DNA of 41,609 nt from UBA9300 sp964577305. Its GTDB lineage: Bacteria; Bacteroidota; Bacteroidia; Bacteroidales; VadinHA17. The stretch lies in NCBI GenBank assembly GCA_964577305.1, contig CAZNYS010000029.1, positions 1-41,609 on the forward strand. Direction: 5' to 3'. The notes beneath the pieces were generated by a model, which saw nothing but the letters and a program-made list of their open reading frames with translations, did not search any database and had not been told where the DNA came from. Shown piece by piece: positions 23,260-33,519 of this stretch (position 1 is the first letter of the stretch; every line of letters starts with the position of its first letter). The translations under genes and the position numbers were made by a program.

Positions 23260-25773
23260 TTAGCCTATATTATCAAACTTCACCCCCATCACCAGCACAT
23301 CATCTACCTGCTCTATTTCGCCCTTCCATTCAACAAAAGCCTTTTCAAGCATTTCTTTTTGTTCATGCATGGGTTTTTTATGTTCTTGCAGCAACATTTC
23401 CCTGAAAGCCCTATACTTGAATTTTTTCCCTACAGGACCGCCAAACTGGTCGACATAACCATCAGAGAACAGGTAGATAATATCCCCTGCCTGTAACTTT
23501 AAGCAGTGGTTTGTGAAAGGTTTATCAGACGAACGGTGTATACCTATGGGCATTTTGTCAGCATCTATTCTTGTAATCTCATTATCCCTTATTAAATACA
23601 CAGGGTTATTTGCCCCTGCAAAGTCAAGGGTATTAGCTTGTTTATTATACAGACAGAGTGCGATATCCATGCCATCCTGTGTTTCACCTTCCTCACCTCT
23701 TTGCTTCAGTGACTTTATTACTTCTTCCCGGAGCTGGTTCAGGACGTTGCCGGCATTATTATATTTCCTTGAATTGATTATGTCATTCAGGTAAGCATTA
23801 CCAAGCATGCTCATAAAAGCGCCGGGCACTCCATGTCCCGTGCAATCGGCAGCAGCAAAACAAAACATATGATCTTTCTTCTGCCCCCAGTAAAAATCTC
23901 CACTGACAATATCTTTTGGTTTAAACAAGATAAAATTTTCAAGCTTCCACTCGTCAAAAAAATTAAGGGAAGGCAAAACAGCAGTCTGGATCCTGCTGGC
24001 ATATTCAATACTATCTGTAATCGAACGGTTTCTTTCCTCGATAATATCTTTCTGTGCAGATATTTCATTCTTCTGCTCTGACAGGATAATATTTTTTCTT
24101 CTTGACGATATAAAGCTTCCCATTATCAGTATAACAATTATTCCAAGCAGCACAGCCATCCAGATAGCCCTTTTCCTGGCCTCATGTTCCTTATCAATTT
24201 CCAGTTGCTGCTGTCTTATCTCGCTTTCCTGCAGCTGGTTTTTTCTTAAAAGTTCTTTTTCTTCATTCTCCTGCCTGAGTAGTTCAAGCCTCTGTATTGC
24301 CCTTTCCTGTTCAAGGTTACGTATTTCCTGCTGCTGCATTTCCCTGTTATGCCTTTCCCTGGCCAGGGCAATCGACTGCTCCAGTCTTTCACGCTCCGAG
24401 CGTTCCAGTTCACGTTCTCTTTCTATTAACTGAAGTTCATTTTCCCTCTTCTCATTCTCAACTCTCAGTTTATCAATCATCACATCCTTCAGCTCTTCAT
24501 CTGCAAGGCTTAAAAGCATCTGTTGCTCAAGGTTCTCAAGGTCGGTGCGCCGTCTTTTATCAGCCTGTTCCGCCAGTCTTTCTTCAAGCAGTAAAGAATC
24601 ACGCAATGAAAGGTATTTTTCATAATATTCAAGAGCCTTCACAAAGTCGTTACCTTCCTCAAGAACATCGGAATAAGTAAGGTAACTTTCCTGCAGCACC
24701 TGGAAGTTTGATGATATCTTCGCTGACTCAATGGCTGCATTGCAATAATAACCAGCATGATAATAATCTTCTCTATTCTTACTTACAACAGCCAGGATAT
24801 GTTCAAGCCGGGCCTGACCGCTTTTATCATTGTATTTTTTTGCTTCGTCAAGTGCTTTCTCAAAGTAAATGGTGGTCATCTCCCCGTTATCCATATTCTG
24901 GTAACATATTGCCACATTTGTATATTCCTCATTGGCTCCCTCACCACATTCCCCCAACACTTTGGCTGACTGCAGGTAATAATCTATTGCAGCAGGGTAA
25001 TCTCTTTGTTCAAAACAGACCAGTGCCATTGAATTATAAGCTTCTGCAAGGCTGATACTTTTATCCGCCGGTTCAAGTAAATCAATAAGCTGTTCTATGC
25101 AAAGCCTCGTATCACTATAATTATCAAGCCCTAAGCCACAAGCCGTAAGACCAAAACGTGAATTAATAACTGAAGCAGTGTCACCTTTCCCGATTGCCAG
25201 CTCTTCTGATTTCCTGAACCATGATATCGCTTCCTTGTATAAATTATCTCTGAAATAAGAAATTGCGGCATTATAGGAAGTGGTTATCATATTTCCAGGC
25301 ACACCACTTTCATACAAATTGTATTGCTTGATGTAATATTCGGCTGATTTATTAAAGACACCGAAGTCATAATACTTTGAGGCAAGGAATGAGTATATAC
25401 CAGCCACCCTGGTATCCATGTTCAACGATTCATAAATATCCCTGGCTTTCAGGTAATACATCAGTGTCAGTTCCCAGTTATTAAAAAACCAATCGTATAT
25501 TTCTCCCAGCATATAATAGCTGTCGGCTTCAATTTCTTCAAATCTTTGTTCAACCGCTATTTTAAGAGTACTTTCCAGTACTGCCATGGCAATGTCGTAC
25601 TGTTGTGAATTTTTCAGTTCCCCTGCCAGCGTAAGCATTTCCATTGCTTTCAGCGAATCCTGTTCAATGGAAATACTGTCCTGCTGAACCATTTGTGCCC
25701 CCAGGAAGAACTGGAAAGGCAAAAGCAAGCCTGAAACCAGTGTTAATATTTTAATTATACGTTTCAATTCCAT
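23260..25773 (-). CDS. TPR-repeat membrane protein with SpoIIE-type PP2C phosphatase domain
   Basis: An 837-residue signalling protein. After a signal peptide (1-26) come TPR repeats (about 30-410), a long Glu/Gln/Arg-rich coiled coil (about 410-530) and one membrane helix (533-554). A cytoplasmic SpoIIE-like serine/threonine phosphatase domain (about 590-837) ends the protein. The phosphatase metal-binding acidic motifs are visible in KPKDIVSGDFYW, AAADCTGHGVPGAFMSMLG and LFSDGYVDQFGG. Such proteins typically dephosphorylate an anti-anti-sigma (STAS) partner, but none is encoded here. The start codon overlaps the stop of the TonB receptor gene by 10 bp, so synthesis of the two is coupled. 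Confidence 0.92.
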   Translation of the reverse strand: MELKRIIKILTLVSGLLLPFQFFLGAQMVQQDSISIEQDSLKAMEMLTLAGELKNSQQYDIAMAVLESTLKIAVEQRFEEIEADSYYMLGEIYDWFFNNWELTLMYYLKARDIYESLNMDTRVAGIYSFLASKYYDFGVFNKSAEYYIKQYNLYESGVPGNMITTSYNAAISYFRDNLYKEAISWFRKSEELAIGKGDTASVINSRFGLTACGLGLDNYSDTRLCIEQLIDLLEPADKSISLAEAYNSMALVCFEQRDYPAAIDYYLQSAKVLGECGEGANEEYTNVAICYQNMDNGEMTTIYFEKALDEAKKYNDKSGQARLEHILAVVSKNREDYYHAGYYCNAAIESAKISSNFQVLQESYLTYSDVLEEGNDFVKALEYYEKYLSLRDSLLLEERLAEQADKRRRTDLENLEQQMLLSLADEELKDVMIDKLRVENEKRENELQLIERERELERSERERLEQSIALARERHNREMQQQEIRNLEQERAIQRLELLRQENEEKELLRKNQLQESEIRQQQLEIDKEHEARKRAIWMAVLLGIIVILIMGSFISSRRKNIILSEQKNEISAQKDIIEERNRSITDSIEYASRIQTAVLPSLNFFDEWKLENFILFKPKDIVSGDFYWGQKKDHMFCFAAADCTGHGVPGAFMSMLGNAYLNDIINSRKYNNAGNVLNQLREEVIKSLKQRGEEGETQDGMDIALCLYNKQANTLDFAGANNPVYLIRDNEITRIDADKMPIGIHRSSDKPFTNHCLKLQAGDIIYLFSDGYVDQFGGPVGKKFKYRAFREMLLQEHKKPMHEQKEMLEKAFVEWKGEIEQVDDVLVMGVKFDNIG

Positions 25774-28139
25774 ACATAAGTAATTCCAAACCTAATATTC
25801 CTTCCAAGCTGCGGGTTATAAGGTAATCCATAATTCTTACTCATCCCTATCCCTCCATATTTCTCATCAAACAGGTTATTTACTTTTACAAACATACTCA
25901 GGCTATTGTTGAAACTGTACCTGGCCAACATATCCATTGTATAATATCCGTCGGCCTTACTGAATATCTCCTCGTACAGTTCTTCAAAGGGAATTATCAC
26001 CCTGAGCCAGTTAGATTCCCATATACCTGATATATTGATATACAGGTTATTTAAAGGCTCCAAAGATATATTCAACTGTCCGAAATGTTTGGGTGTAAGA
26101 GTAAAGTCAGATAAGAAATCACCGGCGATCTGAAAGATATCAGGGAATGATTCACTTGATTTGGCAAAGGTTAGGCTCAGTTCAGCATCCAGGTTTATTG
26201 ACTCCACGATACCCATCCACCCGATTGTAGTCTGCAGTCCATACAGCCTTGCAACCGAATTCTCCATATTAGCTTTTACCATTACCGTTGAGGTATCTGT
26301 CTCAGCAAATGCCAGGGGCAGGCTCTGCTCATTTACAGGCACATTTTTATCATAAATAAGGTTCTGTATTTCATTATAATACAGTGACAGATCAAGTTTA
26401 ATTTTTTTGCTTAATTTCCTTACAAATCCAAGCTCAACTGACATATATTTTTCAGGCAACAATCCGGGGTTGGGTATTGCCATATACCTGAGACTATCGT
26501 GGTTTGATCCTGTTCTGTAAGCCAGTGACTGCCATGCAAGTGATGAGGGTGGAGCCTTAAAGGCAAAGCCAAGTGAAACTCTGAAACTGGCCTTCTCGTT
26601 TGCTATATACATGGCTGCTATACGGGGACTCAAACTCGTCTTATAAATAGAATTATTATCATACCTGAAACCGCCCATGATCCTGAATTTGTTTATTGAA
26701 TAATAAGCCTGTGCAAAAGCGGAGAGGTTATGAAATGTTACAGGGTTAAAACCAAAATTACCTGACAGTGTATCTATCAGGTCTATTGTTTTACTAAATG
26801 ACACGTAATCCTTTGGATCGAAAGGTTTGTCAAGGTAACTGGTTTGCGGCAGGTTACCTGAATACTGGTATGTTAAGCCTCCCACTATTTCAAGCTTATC
26901 TAAAGGTACCACCGTAACAATTTCCTCAAGCAGTAAATCATTGCTGGCCGAATACCTGTAAAAAAGATCTGAATATTCAACAAAGGTCAGCGATTGGCTT
27001 GAACTATTATCCATACGGTAATTCAGGGCCGAAAAGTTGGTTGTGGTGATAAATCCGGGTGTCCATTCCTTATTATGACTGAGTGTTGTGCGTCTTATAC
27101 TTTCACCCCAGTAGCTCTGAGGATTGTCATACTTATAAAGGTATCCCGACAGTCCCAGTGAACTATGACCCCGCCTGTACATATTGGAAAATGAAAAGGA
27201 AAAATCCCTGAATTTGAGATCAAGCCCCAGCATATTACTTTCGGATGGCAGCTCCTCAATCTGTGGCAACAGTAACTCACCGGAATAATTCACAGGGTAT
27301 TCCGTGGCAATGAAGTCTTGTGGATTAATCCCGTTCTGTCTCAACAGGCTCTCAGTAATCTCCAGGGGAGTATAAGTCACCCCGCCTATATCATAATCCT
27401 TACCTGTACTCTGGAGGTAATGCAGGGGATTATAAATATACTCATACCCTGACTTGATATTCATATCATTGAAGCCTGTTTTTCCACCGTAGAAACTATA
27501 CTGAAGAATATTTTTATTCCTTCCTGCCTTTCCTCCAACCATGAAGTTAAAGCTCATGTAATCATTTTGTCCCAGCGATATATCCCCGGCAGCAAACGTT
27601 CCCCTGTCTGCTTCCCTGGTAATGATATTTATAACACCCGATACAGCATCGGCACCATATATTGCAGCGGAGGGTCCGTATACTATTTCTATTCGTTCAG
27701 CCTGCCGTACAGGCAACTGGGACAAAACAGGCATACCATTAACAACTGATGGTTTCACCGGCATCCCGTTAACAAGTATCTTGGTATACATATTCCCTAT
27801 TAAACCTCTCAGCTGGAATATTTCACCCAGTTCTCCTGATCCCGGCTGGGATACACGTAGACCAGGCAGTCGTTTAAGCACATCTGTTAACGATGTGTAC
27901 TGGTTTTTCACTATCTCTTCCCTGTCTACCGTATATATAGTGATTGGCAATTCGTCAGGGTTTTTGTTGCTACGGCTGGCCGATACTACGTTGACATCTA
28001 TTGTGTCCTCAGGGAACAACAGGTCATCTGTTCCCAGGTTATGCTTTACAAGAGCAGAACGAAGAAGGCTGTCGGGCTGTGCAAACAGGCAGGCGGTGTA
28101 TATGATACCCAGCAGCAATATTATTAGCTTCTTGATCAT
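25764..28139 (-). CDS. TonB-dependent outer membrane receptor
   Basis: A 791-residue outer-membrane transporter that imports ligands using TonB/ExbBD energy. The signal peptide is 1-20. A conserved TonB-box-like segment (EDTIDVNVVSASRS) precedes the plug domain (about 50-175), which has LPGLRVSQPG, RIEIVYGPSAAIYGADAVSGVINIITR and related motifs. The rest is a 22-strand barrel ending in the typical aromatic C-terminus (FGITYVWN). It lacks a SusC-type carboxypeptidase-like N-domain and no SusD partner is present, so it is more like a siderophore or vitamin type receptor. The ligand cannot be read. It overlaps the TPR/SpoIIE gene by 10 bp. Confidence 0.94.
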   Translation of the reverse strand: MIKKLIILLLGIIYTACLFAQPDSLLRSALVKHNLGTDDLLFPEDTIDVNVVSASRSNKNPDELPITIYTVDREEIVKNQYTSLTDVLKRLPGLRVSQPGSGELGEIFQLRGLIGNMYTKILVNGMPVKPSVVNGMPVLSQLPVRQAERIEIVYGPSAAIYGADAVSGVINIITREADRGTFAAGDISLGQNDYMSFNFMVGGKAGRNKNILQYSFYGGKTGFNDMNIKSGYEYIYNPLHYLQSTGKDYDIGGVTYTPLEITESLLRQNGINPQDFIATEYPVNYSGELLLPQIEELPSESNMLGLDLKFRDFSFSFSNMYRRGHSSLGLSGYLYKYDNPQSYWGESIRRTTLSHNKEWTPGFITTTNFSALNYRMDNSSSQSLTFVEYSDLFYRYSASNDLLLEEIVTVVPLDKLEIVGGLTYQYSGNLPQTSYLDKPFDPKDYVSFSKTIDLIDTLSGNFGFNPVTFHNLSAFAQAYYSINKFRIMGGFRYDNNSIYKTSLSPRIAAMYIANEKASFRVSLGFAFKAPPSSLAWQSLAYRTGSNHDSLRYMAIPNPGLLPEKYMSVELGFVRKLSKKIKLDLSLYYNEIQNLIYDKNVPVNEQSLPLAFAETDTSTVMVKANMENSVARLYGLQTTIGWMGIVESINLDAELSLTFAKSSESFPDIFQIAGDFLSDFTLTPKHFGQLNISLEPLNNLYINISGIWESNWLRVIIPFEELYEEIFSKADGYYTMDMLARYSFNNSLSMFVKVNNLFDEKYGGIGMSKNYGLPYNPQLGRNIRFGITYVWN

Positions 28140-28244
28140 AAATCATAAAACTTATTAAAAGTAAGAAATATTTCATGGAAAGATAAATTGAATTCTTTCC
28201 TGAAATGTTAATTCATATATTTAAACCTTAAAAAACGAGTTATT

Positions 28245-29246
28245 ATGAAGTATATAATTACCAAATCAGTATTTCTTTCCCTTATTACCATAATTCTGCT
28301 ATCATGCAACAGCAACTACAGGGGAAAAGATGAACCCGTGAACATTCAAAAAGAATGGGCGCTGGTAATACACGGGGGAGCAGGAGTGATAACACGCGAC
28401 CTTATGACACCTGAACGCGACAGCGCATACCGAAAAGTACTTACGGAAGCTCTTGAAACCGGGGGAAATATACTCTCAGGAGGAGGTAGCGCAATTGATG
28501 CGGTGGAGAAAACAATCCAGGTGATGGAAAATTCACCTTTGTTTAATGCAGGCAGGGGGGCAGTATTCACAAACAAAGGAACAAATGAGATGGATGCCGC
28601 TATAATGGATGGTTCTGATTTGAATGCAGGATCTGTTGCGGGGATAACAGATATAAAAAATCCAATCAGTGCAGCCAGGGCGGTTATGGAAAAATCTGTC
28701 CATGTGATGCTATCAGGCAAAGGGGCCTCAGAATTTGCTGTTGAGCAGGGACTGGAACAGGTTGATCCGTCATATTTCTACACCGATCATCGCTACAGGC
28801 AGCTTACCGAAGCTATAAACCGTGAAAAGAACGGCACTGTAGGTTGCTGTGCTCTCGATAAGCAAGGTAACCTTGCAGCGGGTACATCTACCGGTGGTAT
28901 GACCAATAAAAAATATAACCGCATTGGTGATGCCCCTGTTATAGGAGCCGGAACATATGCAAACAATTCTTCATGTGCCGTGTCTGCTACCGGTCATGGT
29001 GAATACTTTATTCGCTGGACCGTAGCCCACGATATATCGGCCCTGATGGAGTACAGCAATATGAGTCTTAATGAAGCAGCTGATCTTGTGATAAACGAAA
29101 AGCTGGTAAAAGCAGGTGGTACCGGTGGCATAGTCGCAGTAGACAAATACGGAAATATTGCCATACCATTTAATACGGAGGGTATGTTCAGGGGGTTTGT
29201 GGACTCTGAAGGGAAGCAGGCTGTTTATATTTACAGGGACGAATAA
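28245..29246 (+). CDS. Isoaspartyl peptidase/L-asparaginase, exported
   Basis: An N-terminal-nucleophile hydrolase that cleaves itself before Thr198 (in NGTVGCCALD) and then removes beta-aspartyl residues from peptides or hydrolyses asparagine. The VIHGGAGVI start, GGSAIDAVEKTIQVMEN, FNAGRGAVF and GTSTGGMTNKKYNRIGDAPVIGAG are hallmark segments. The export signal ends with LLSC (Cys21), so the protein is probably a lipoprotein. The 333-residue length fits. The gene is convergent with mutS2, leaving 7 bp between their stops and no room for a terminator. It fits the peptide-degrading theme of this part of the window. Confidence 0.94.
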   Translation: MKYIITKSVFLSLITIILLSCNSNYRGKDEPVNIQKEWALVIHGGAGVITRDLMTPERDSAYRKVLTEALETGGNILSGGGSAIDAVEKTIQVMENSPLFNAGRGAVFTNKGTNEMDAAIMDGSDLNAGSVAGITDIKNPISAARAVMEKSVHVMLSGKGASEFAVEQGLEQVDPSYFYTDHRYRQLTEAINREKNGTVGCCALDKQGNLAAGTSTGGMTNKKYNRIGDAPVIGAGTYANNSSCAVSATGHGEYFIRWTVAHDISALMEYSNMSLNEAADLVINEKLVKAGGTGGIVAVDKYGNIAIPFNTEGMFRGFVDSEGKQAVYIYRDE

Positions 29247-29253
29247 AGCAAGG

Positions 29254-31746
29254 TCATAGATCCATCTCAACAATTGTTATTCCCGAACCTCCTGCTTCAA
29301 CATGTTCATCGTAGTAATCCCTTACAAGGTCAACGGTTGAAAGGTATTCGCGTATCACCTGTCTAAGGATACCATCACCCTTGCCATGCAGTATCCTTAC
29401 TGTAGGATATTGCACTATTATTGCCTCATCAATAAATTCCCTGACAGTGTTAAGTGCCTCTTCTGCCCTCAGGCCCCTGACATCCCTGTCGGGACTGAAC
29501 CTGTTACGGCGCCTGGTAATATCCCAGTTAAGATCTGCCGGAGATGAAGGTTTTATGCTGGCCGAAGCAATTTCCTCTCCTGTTGCCCTGCGAACTTTCG
29601 CATAATTAACAGAGGTTATTATATTACCAAATGCAATTGAAACCTTATTTTTATCGGTTGATATAACCTCTCCCACCCTGTCACTGCCTTCCATAACCAC
29701 TTTATCGCCTGTTTTTAAGGGGCCCGCAACTTTATCCTGTCCGGGCTTGGACTTTGGTTTTGCCCTGTCTTCAATAACAGGTATCCTCACTTTCTTCTGC
29801 TTCTCCCTTAGCTTTTTCCTCTTATCCATAATTTTCTTATCCTCTCCTTCTGCAGAACGTTCAATTCCTTCCTTAAGCTTTTCAAGTTGTTTCCTTGACT
29901 CTTTTGTTCTTTCTTTTTCAGCCTGTGCTTCCCTTATCTCTTTTATTGTTTTTTCAACAGTTTTGTTGGCTTCCACCAGAATAGCTTCAGCTTCTTCCCT
30001 GGCTCTTTTTATTATCTCTTTCCTTTCAGATTTAAGTTCTGATATCTCTTTCTCATAGCTGTTGACCAGTTCTTCAAGTTTCTTACTCTCTATTCTTATA
30101 CTCTGCCTTTTCCTGTCCCAGTATCTCTTATCCCTCAATACATCTTTCAGATGTTTATCAAAATTGATATGATCTTCCCCTGCTTTTTGGGAAGCTATTT
30201 CCAGTATCTGTTCCGGCAAGCCTATTCTCCTTGCTATCTCGAAAGCAAATGAACTCCCGGGCTCTCCTATATACAGCCTGAACAATGGTTCCATACGATG
30301 ATTATCAAACATCATTGCTCCATTGACTATCCCTTCTTCGGCTGAAGCAAAATGCTTGAGGTTTGTGTAATGGGTTGTAATAATCCCGAATACTCTGTTC
30401 CTGTTCAGATCACCCAGTATAGATTCTGCTATGGCACCCCCAAGTACAGGCTCTGTACCCGTACCAAATTCATCTATAAGAATCAGAGTTTTTTCATCAG
30501 CATTTCTCAGGAAATACTTCATATTCATAAGGTGGGAACTGTAGGTACTCAGGTCATTCTCTATACTCTGTTCATCACCTATATTAATAAAAAGCTTTGA
30601 GAAGATCCCGAATTCAGAACCCTGCTTCACAGGTACCGTAAGTCCGCACTGCAGCATATACTGCAGTAGACCCACTGTAGTCAGGCATACAGATTTTCCC
30701 CCTGCGTTTGGTCCTGAGATTAATAATATCCGTGCCTCTTCACCAAGCTCAATATCCAGTGGCACCACTTCCCTGCCGGGCAGATCCTCAAAAGTAAGGA
30801 AAAGAAGGGGATGCACAGCTTCTGACCATTGTAAGACAGGGCTATCATGCAGCACAGGCTTGATTGAGCCGAGCCTGCGGCCTAATAAGGCCTTGGCTCT
30901 TACCAGGTCAATTTCCCCAAGGATATCATATGATACCAGCAGATCATCAATATAAGGCCTTATCCGGTTGGTAAAATCAATGAGGATCTTTATTATCTCC
31001 CTCTTCTCGGCATATTCAAGCTCTATGATCTGGTTATTCAGGTTCACTATCTCTGAGGGCTCTATATAAACAGTCTTCCCGCTTGCCGACTGGTCATGTA
31101 CCAGTCCCTTTATTTTGTTTTTATCATAAACACTTACAGGTATTACGCCCCTGCCGTTCCTGACAGCCACTGTTGTTCCTTTCTCAACAATCCCATCATT
31201 CTGTGCCTGTTTGAGTATCGATTGCATACGTTTAGATACCAATGCGCCGGACTTCTTCAGTTCAGCCCTTATACCAGAAAGCTCAGGAGAAGCATTGTCC
31301 TTTATGGCACCCTCTTTGGACATTATCCTGTTAATTGACTCAATTACAAAAGGATAAGCTTTAATACCTCTGGTTAACCTGTGAAGTTCAGGATAGGCTT
31401 TTAAATGGTCTTCATTGCTGAAAAAGTTATAGATATTCTTTAATGTAACAAGTGACCTTTTAAGATCGAATACTTCATTTATTTCAGGACAGGATCCTTC
31501 AACCTTCATTTTTTGGAGACCCGGCCGGAGATCATAAAAATGATCAAGTGGGAATTCCTGTTCCATCTCCAGTATCTTTTGAAATTCAGCGGTCTGGCTG
31601 AGCTTTTCAGTTATATTTTCCTGATCGGTACTGAAAAAGATAGCAGCAGCCTTCTCACGGCCCTGCTGTGAAAGGCATAAATCGTATATTTTGTTTCTTA
31701 TACGATCAAAACCCACTTTTGCCTCGAACTCATCAGGGTAAACCAT
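29254..31746 (-). CDS. mutS2: MutS2-type ATPase/endonuclease
   Basis: A cytoplasmic 830-residue relative of MutS without the mismatch-recognition domain. In some species it suppresses recombination, and in Bacillus it acts in ribosome rescue. The core and lever region (about 1-320) is followed by the ATPase, with Walker A GPNAGGKS near 345-352 and Walker B LILIDEFGTGTEPVLGG. A long charged coiled coil (about 510-640) comes next, and a C-terminal Smr nuclease domain carries DVRGLRAEEA and LHGKGDG. The usual first acidic residue of the Smr LDLRG motif is kept here as DVRG. It is transcribed alone and is divergent from the M28 peptidase gene at 31878. Confidence 0.95.
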   Translation of the reverse strand: MVYPDEFEAKVGFDRIRNKIYDLCLSQQGREKAAAIFFSTDQENITEKLSQTAEFQKILEMEQEFPLDHFYDLRPGLQKMKVEGSCPEINEVFDLKRSLVTLKNIYNFFSNEDHLKAYPELHRLTRGIKAYPFVIESINRIMSKEGAIKDNASPELSGIRAELKKSGALVSKRMQSILKQAQNDGIVEKGTTVAVRNGRGVIPVSVYDKNKIKGLVHDQSASGKTVYIEPSEIVNLNNQIIELEYAEKREIIKILIDFTNRIRPYIDDLLVSYDILGEIDLVRAKALLGRRLGSIKPVLHDSPVLQWSEAVHPLLFLTFEDLPGREVVPLDIELGEEARILLISGPNAGGKSVCLTTVGLLQYMLQCGLTVPVKQGSEFGIFSKLFINIGDEQSIENDLSTYSSHLMNMKYFLRNADEKTLILIDEFGTGTEPVLGGAIAESILGDLNRNRVFGIITTHYTNLKHFASAEEGIVNGAMMFDNHRMEPLFRLYIGEPGSSFAFEIARRIGLPEQILEIASQKAGEDHINFDKHLKDVLRDKRYWDRKRQSIRIESKKLEELVNSYEKEISELKSERKEIIKRAREEAEAILVEANKTVEKTIKEIREAQAEKERTKESRKQLEKLKEGIERSAEGEDKKIMDKRKKLREKQKKVRIPVIEDRAKPKSKPGQDKVAGPLKTGDKVVMEGSDRVGEVISTDKNKVSIAFGNIITSVNYAKVRRATGEEIASASIKPSSPADLNWDITRRRNRFSPDRDVRGLRAEEALNTVREFIDEAIIVQYPTVRILHGKGDGILRQVIREYLSTVDLVRDYYDEHVEAGGSGITIVEMDL

Positions 31747-31834
31747 TCCAGCTAATTAATCTTTGAATGAGACAAATGTAAAGTTAATAAATGTTAAATC
31801 ATACCTTCTGCAGGTCCCGGGATATTTAAATTAC

Positions 31835-31842
31835 TAAATTTG
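31835..31842 (+). promoter_or_regulatory. Putative -7 element for the second M28 peptidase gene
   Basis: TAAATTTG is an exact TAnnTTTG match 35 bp before the start at 31878, in the divergent gap with mutS2. No good TTG -33 box is seen. Confidence 0.45.
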
Positions 31843-31877
31843 ATATTAACATAAATAAAAATCTAATACCAGTAACA

Positions 31878-33437
31878 ATGAAGGTAAAGTATTTATTATT
31901 AGCATCATTATTGCTATTTATCCTGCCGTATAAAATCTTTTCACAGGATGAACCTGTTGACCTGAATATGGTTTACAAAATCAAGCAGGAAGGATTCAAA
32001 AATTCTGATATAGAAGAGCTGTCATTCTGGATGACAGATTTCGCAGGTCCACGATTAACTGCTTCCCATGGCAAGAAGAAAGCTAATGAATGGGCCAGTA
32101 ACAGGATGAAAGAATATGGTCTTGAAAATGTAAGAATAGAAGTAGCCAGACCTTTTGACCGTGGGGGCTGGGAAAACCAGAAAACATATGTGGCCATGAC
32201 TGCTCCTTATTATGTAACTTTCACTGCCAACCCCAAGGCATGGACAGGCAGTACCAGGGGGCTTATAAAAGGCAGCCCTGTTTTACTGGAAATAAACGAT
32301 GAAAGTGATTTTGAGAAATACAAGGGTGAGCTAAAGGGCAAGATCGTAATTATGCCCTCCACCTCCACTTATGAGGTAAGCTTTGAGCCTCTGGCTAAAC
32401 GATACACCGCAGAGGACCTCGTAAATATTGAACAGGCTAACTATGCCGATCGCAGGGGCCGCCCTGGTGATTTCAACTTTGAAGACTACAGGAGAAGAAT
32501 GATGCTACAGAGGCAGGCAACTGATTTTCTGAGGGATGAAGGGGTGGCTGTCATACTTACCTCAAGCGGCGAATTTAATGTCCCGCGTTCAAGCGGTGCA
32601 AGTTATACTGCCGGTGAGGATCAGCCGGTAGCAGAATTATACCTTCCGGTAGAAGCACATGGACGTATAGTTAGATTAATGCAACATGATGTTGATGTCG
32701 AGCTTGAGATGGAAGTTAAAAACAGCTTCTATGACAGTCCGGATGTAACAAATGTAATCGGTGAAATACCGGGTACTGACCCGTCCCTGAAAGATGAAAT
32801 AGTATTGATAGGTGGTCACTATGATTCATGGCACGGCGGCACAGGTGCTGCAGATAATGCTTCAGGATGTATCGTTATGATGGAAGCCATGCGAATACTT
32901 AAATCGTTAGGCATTCAGCCCAGGAGAACAATACGGATAGCTTTATGGGGTGGTGAAGAACAGGGCTTGCATGGATCAAGGGGCTATGTTGAAAAATATA
33001 TCAGGGACAGGGATGGTAATATTCTTGAAGGATTTGATAATTTTGCTGCTTACTTTAACATGGATAACGGAACAGGCAAATTCAGGGGTATATATGTCCA
33101 GGAAAACGATATGGTAATGCCAATATTTGAAGCCTGGTTCAAACCCTTTGAAGACATGGGTTGTTCTACCGTAACACTCAGGAATACAAGTGGTACCGAC
33201 CACCTTTCATTCGATGCACTCGGACTGCCTGCTTTCCAGTTTATCCAGGATGAGATAGAATATGACCGCGGTTATCATACTATTATGGACACCTATGAAA
33301 GGCTGGTCATGGATGACCTGAAGCATAATGCCGTGGTTGTGGCATCGCTCGCTTATCATGCAGCCATGCGGGATGAAGTACTGCCCCGCAAGCCGCAGTT
33401 GGAAAGCCTAAGTAACCAGGAGCGCCGTCGGTTCTGA
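31878..33437 (+). CDS. Secreted M28 family zinc peptidase
   Basis: A 519-residue exported aminopeptidase/carboxypeptidase-type enzyme with a Sec signal (1-22, ending KIFSQ). A protease-associated region (about 115-270) precedes the end of the catalytic domain. The five zinc ligands are present: His314 (GGHYDSWHGG), Asp326 (GAADNASG), Glu360/Glu361 (GGEEQGLHGS), Asp396 (NMDNGTG) and His467 (DRGYHTIMDT). It differs from the M28 lipoprotein at 18165 in having no PDZ domain. It is the first of three same-strand genes for exported hydrolases, but the 104-bp gap behind it contains a separate promoter. Confidence 0.92.
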   Translation: MKVKYLLLASLLLFILPYKIFSQDEPVDLNMVYKIKQEGFKNSDIEELSFWMTDFAGPRLTASHGKKKANEWASNRMKEYGLENVRIEVARPFDRGGWENQKTYVAMTAPYYVTFTANPKAWTGSTRGLIKGSPVLLEINDESDFEKYKGELKGKIVIMPSTSTYEVSFEPLAKRYTAEDLVNIEQANYADRRGRPGDFNFEDYRRRMMLQRQATDFLRDEGVAVILTSSGEFNVPRSSGASYTAGEDQPVAELYLPVEAHGRIVRLMQHDVDVELEMEVKNSFYDSPDVTNVIGEIPGTDPSLKDEIVLIGGHYDSWHGGTGAADNASGCIVMMEAMRILKSLGIQPRRTIRIALWGGEEQGLHGSRGYVEKYIRDRDGNILEGFDNFAAYFNMDNGTGKFRGIYVQENDMVMPIFEAWFKPFEDMGCSTVTLRNTSGTDHLSFDALGLPAFQFIQDEIEYDRGYHTIMDTYERLVMDDLKHNAVVVASLAYHAAMRDEVLPRKPQLESLSNQERRRF

Positions 33438-33489
33438 AATTTAAGATGAAGATAAGTATTAGGTAATAAAGTATTTCTGAAATTGAACA

Positions 33490-33519
33490 TTGCATCTTAA
33501 GAATTGGTTAGTATTTTTG
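33490..33519 (+). promoter_or_regulatory. Promoter of the metallophosphoesterase gene
   Basis: TTG at 33490-33492, a 19-bp spacer and TATTTTTG at 33512-33519 match the Bacteroidota promoter consensus in both boxes and in spacing. The start codon is 22 bp further on. Confidence 0.7.

Noticed and set aside
24297..24680. Plus-strand ORF (127 codons) opposite the coiled coil of the SpoIIE gene
   Set aside because: It is a shadow caused by the Gln/Glu/Arg-rich repetitive coding sequence; composition is implausible (Phe/Pro/His/Gln rich).
27622..28158. Long plus-strand ORF (178 codons) opposite the TonB receptor gene
   Set aside because: It mirrors the conserved plug-domain coding sequence; the translated product has no domain features and the receptor frame is unmistakable.
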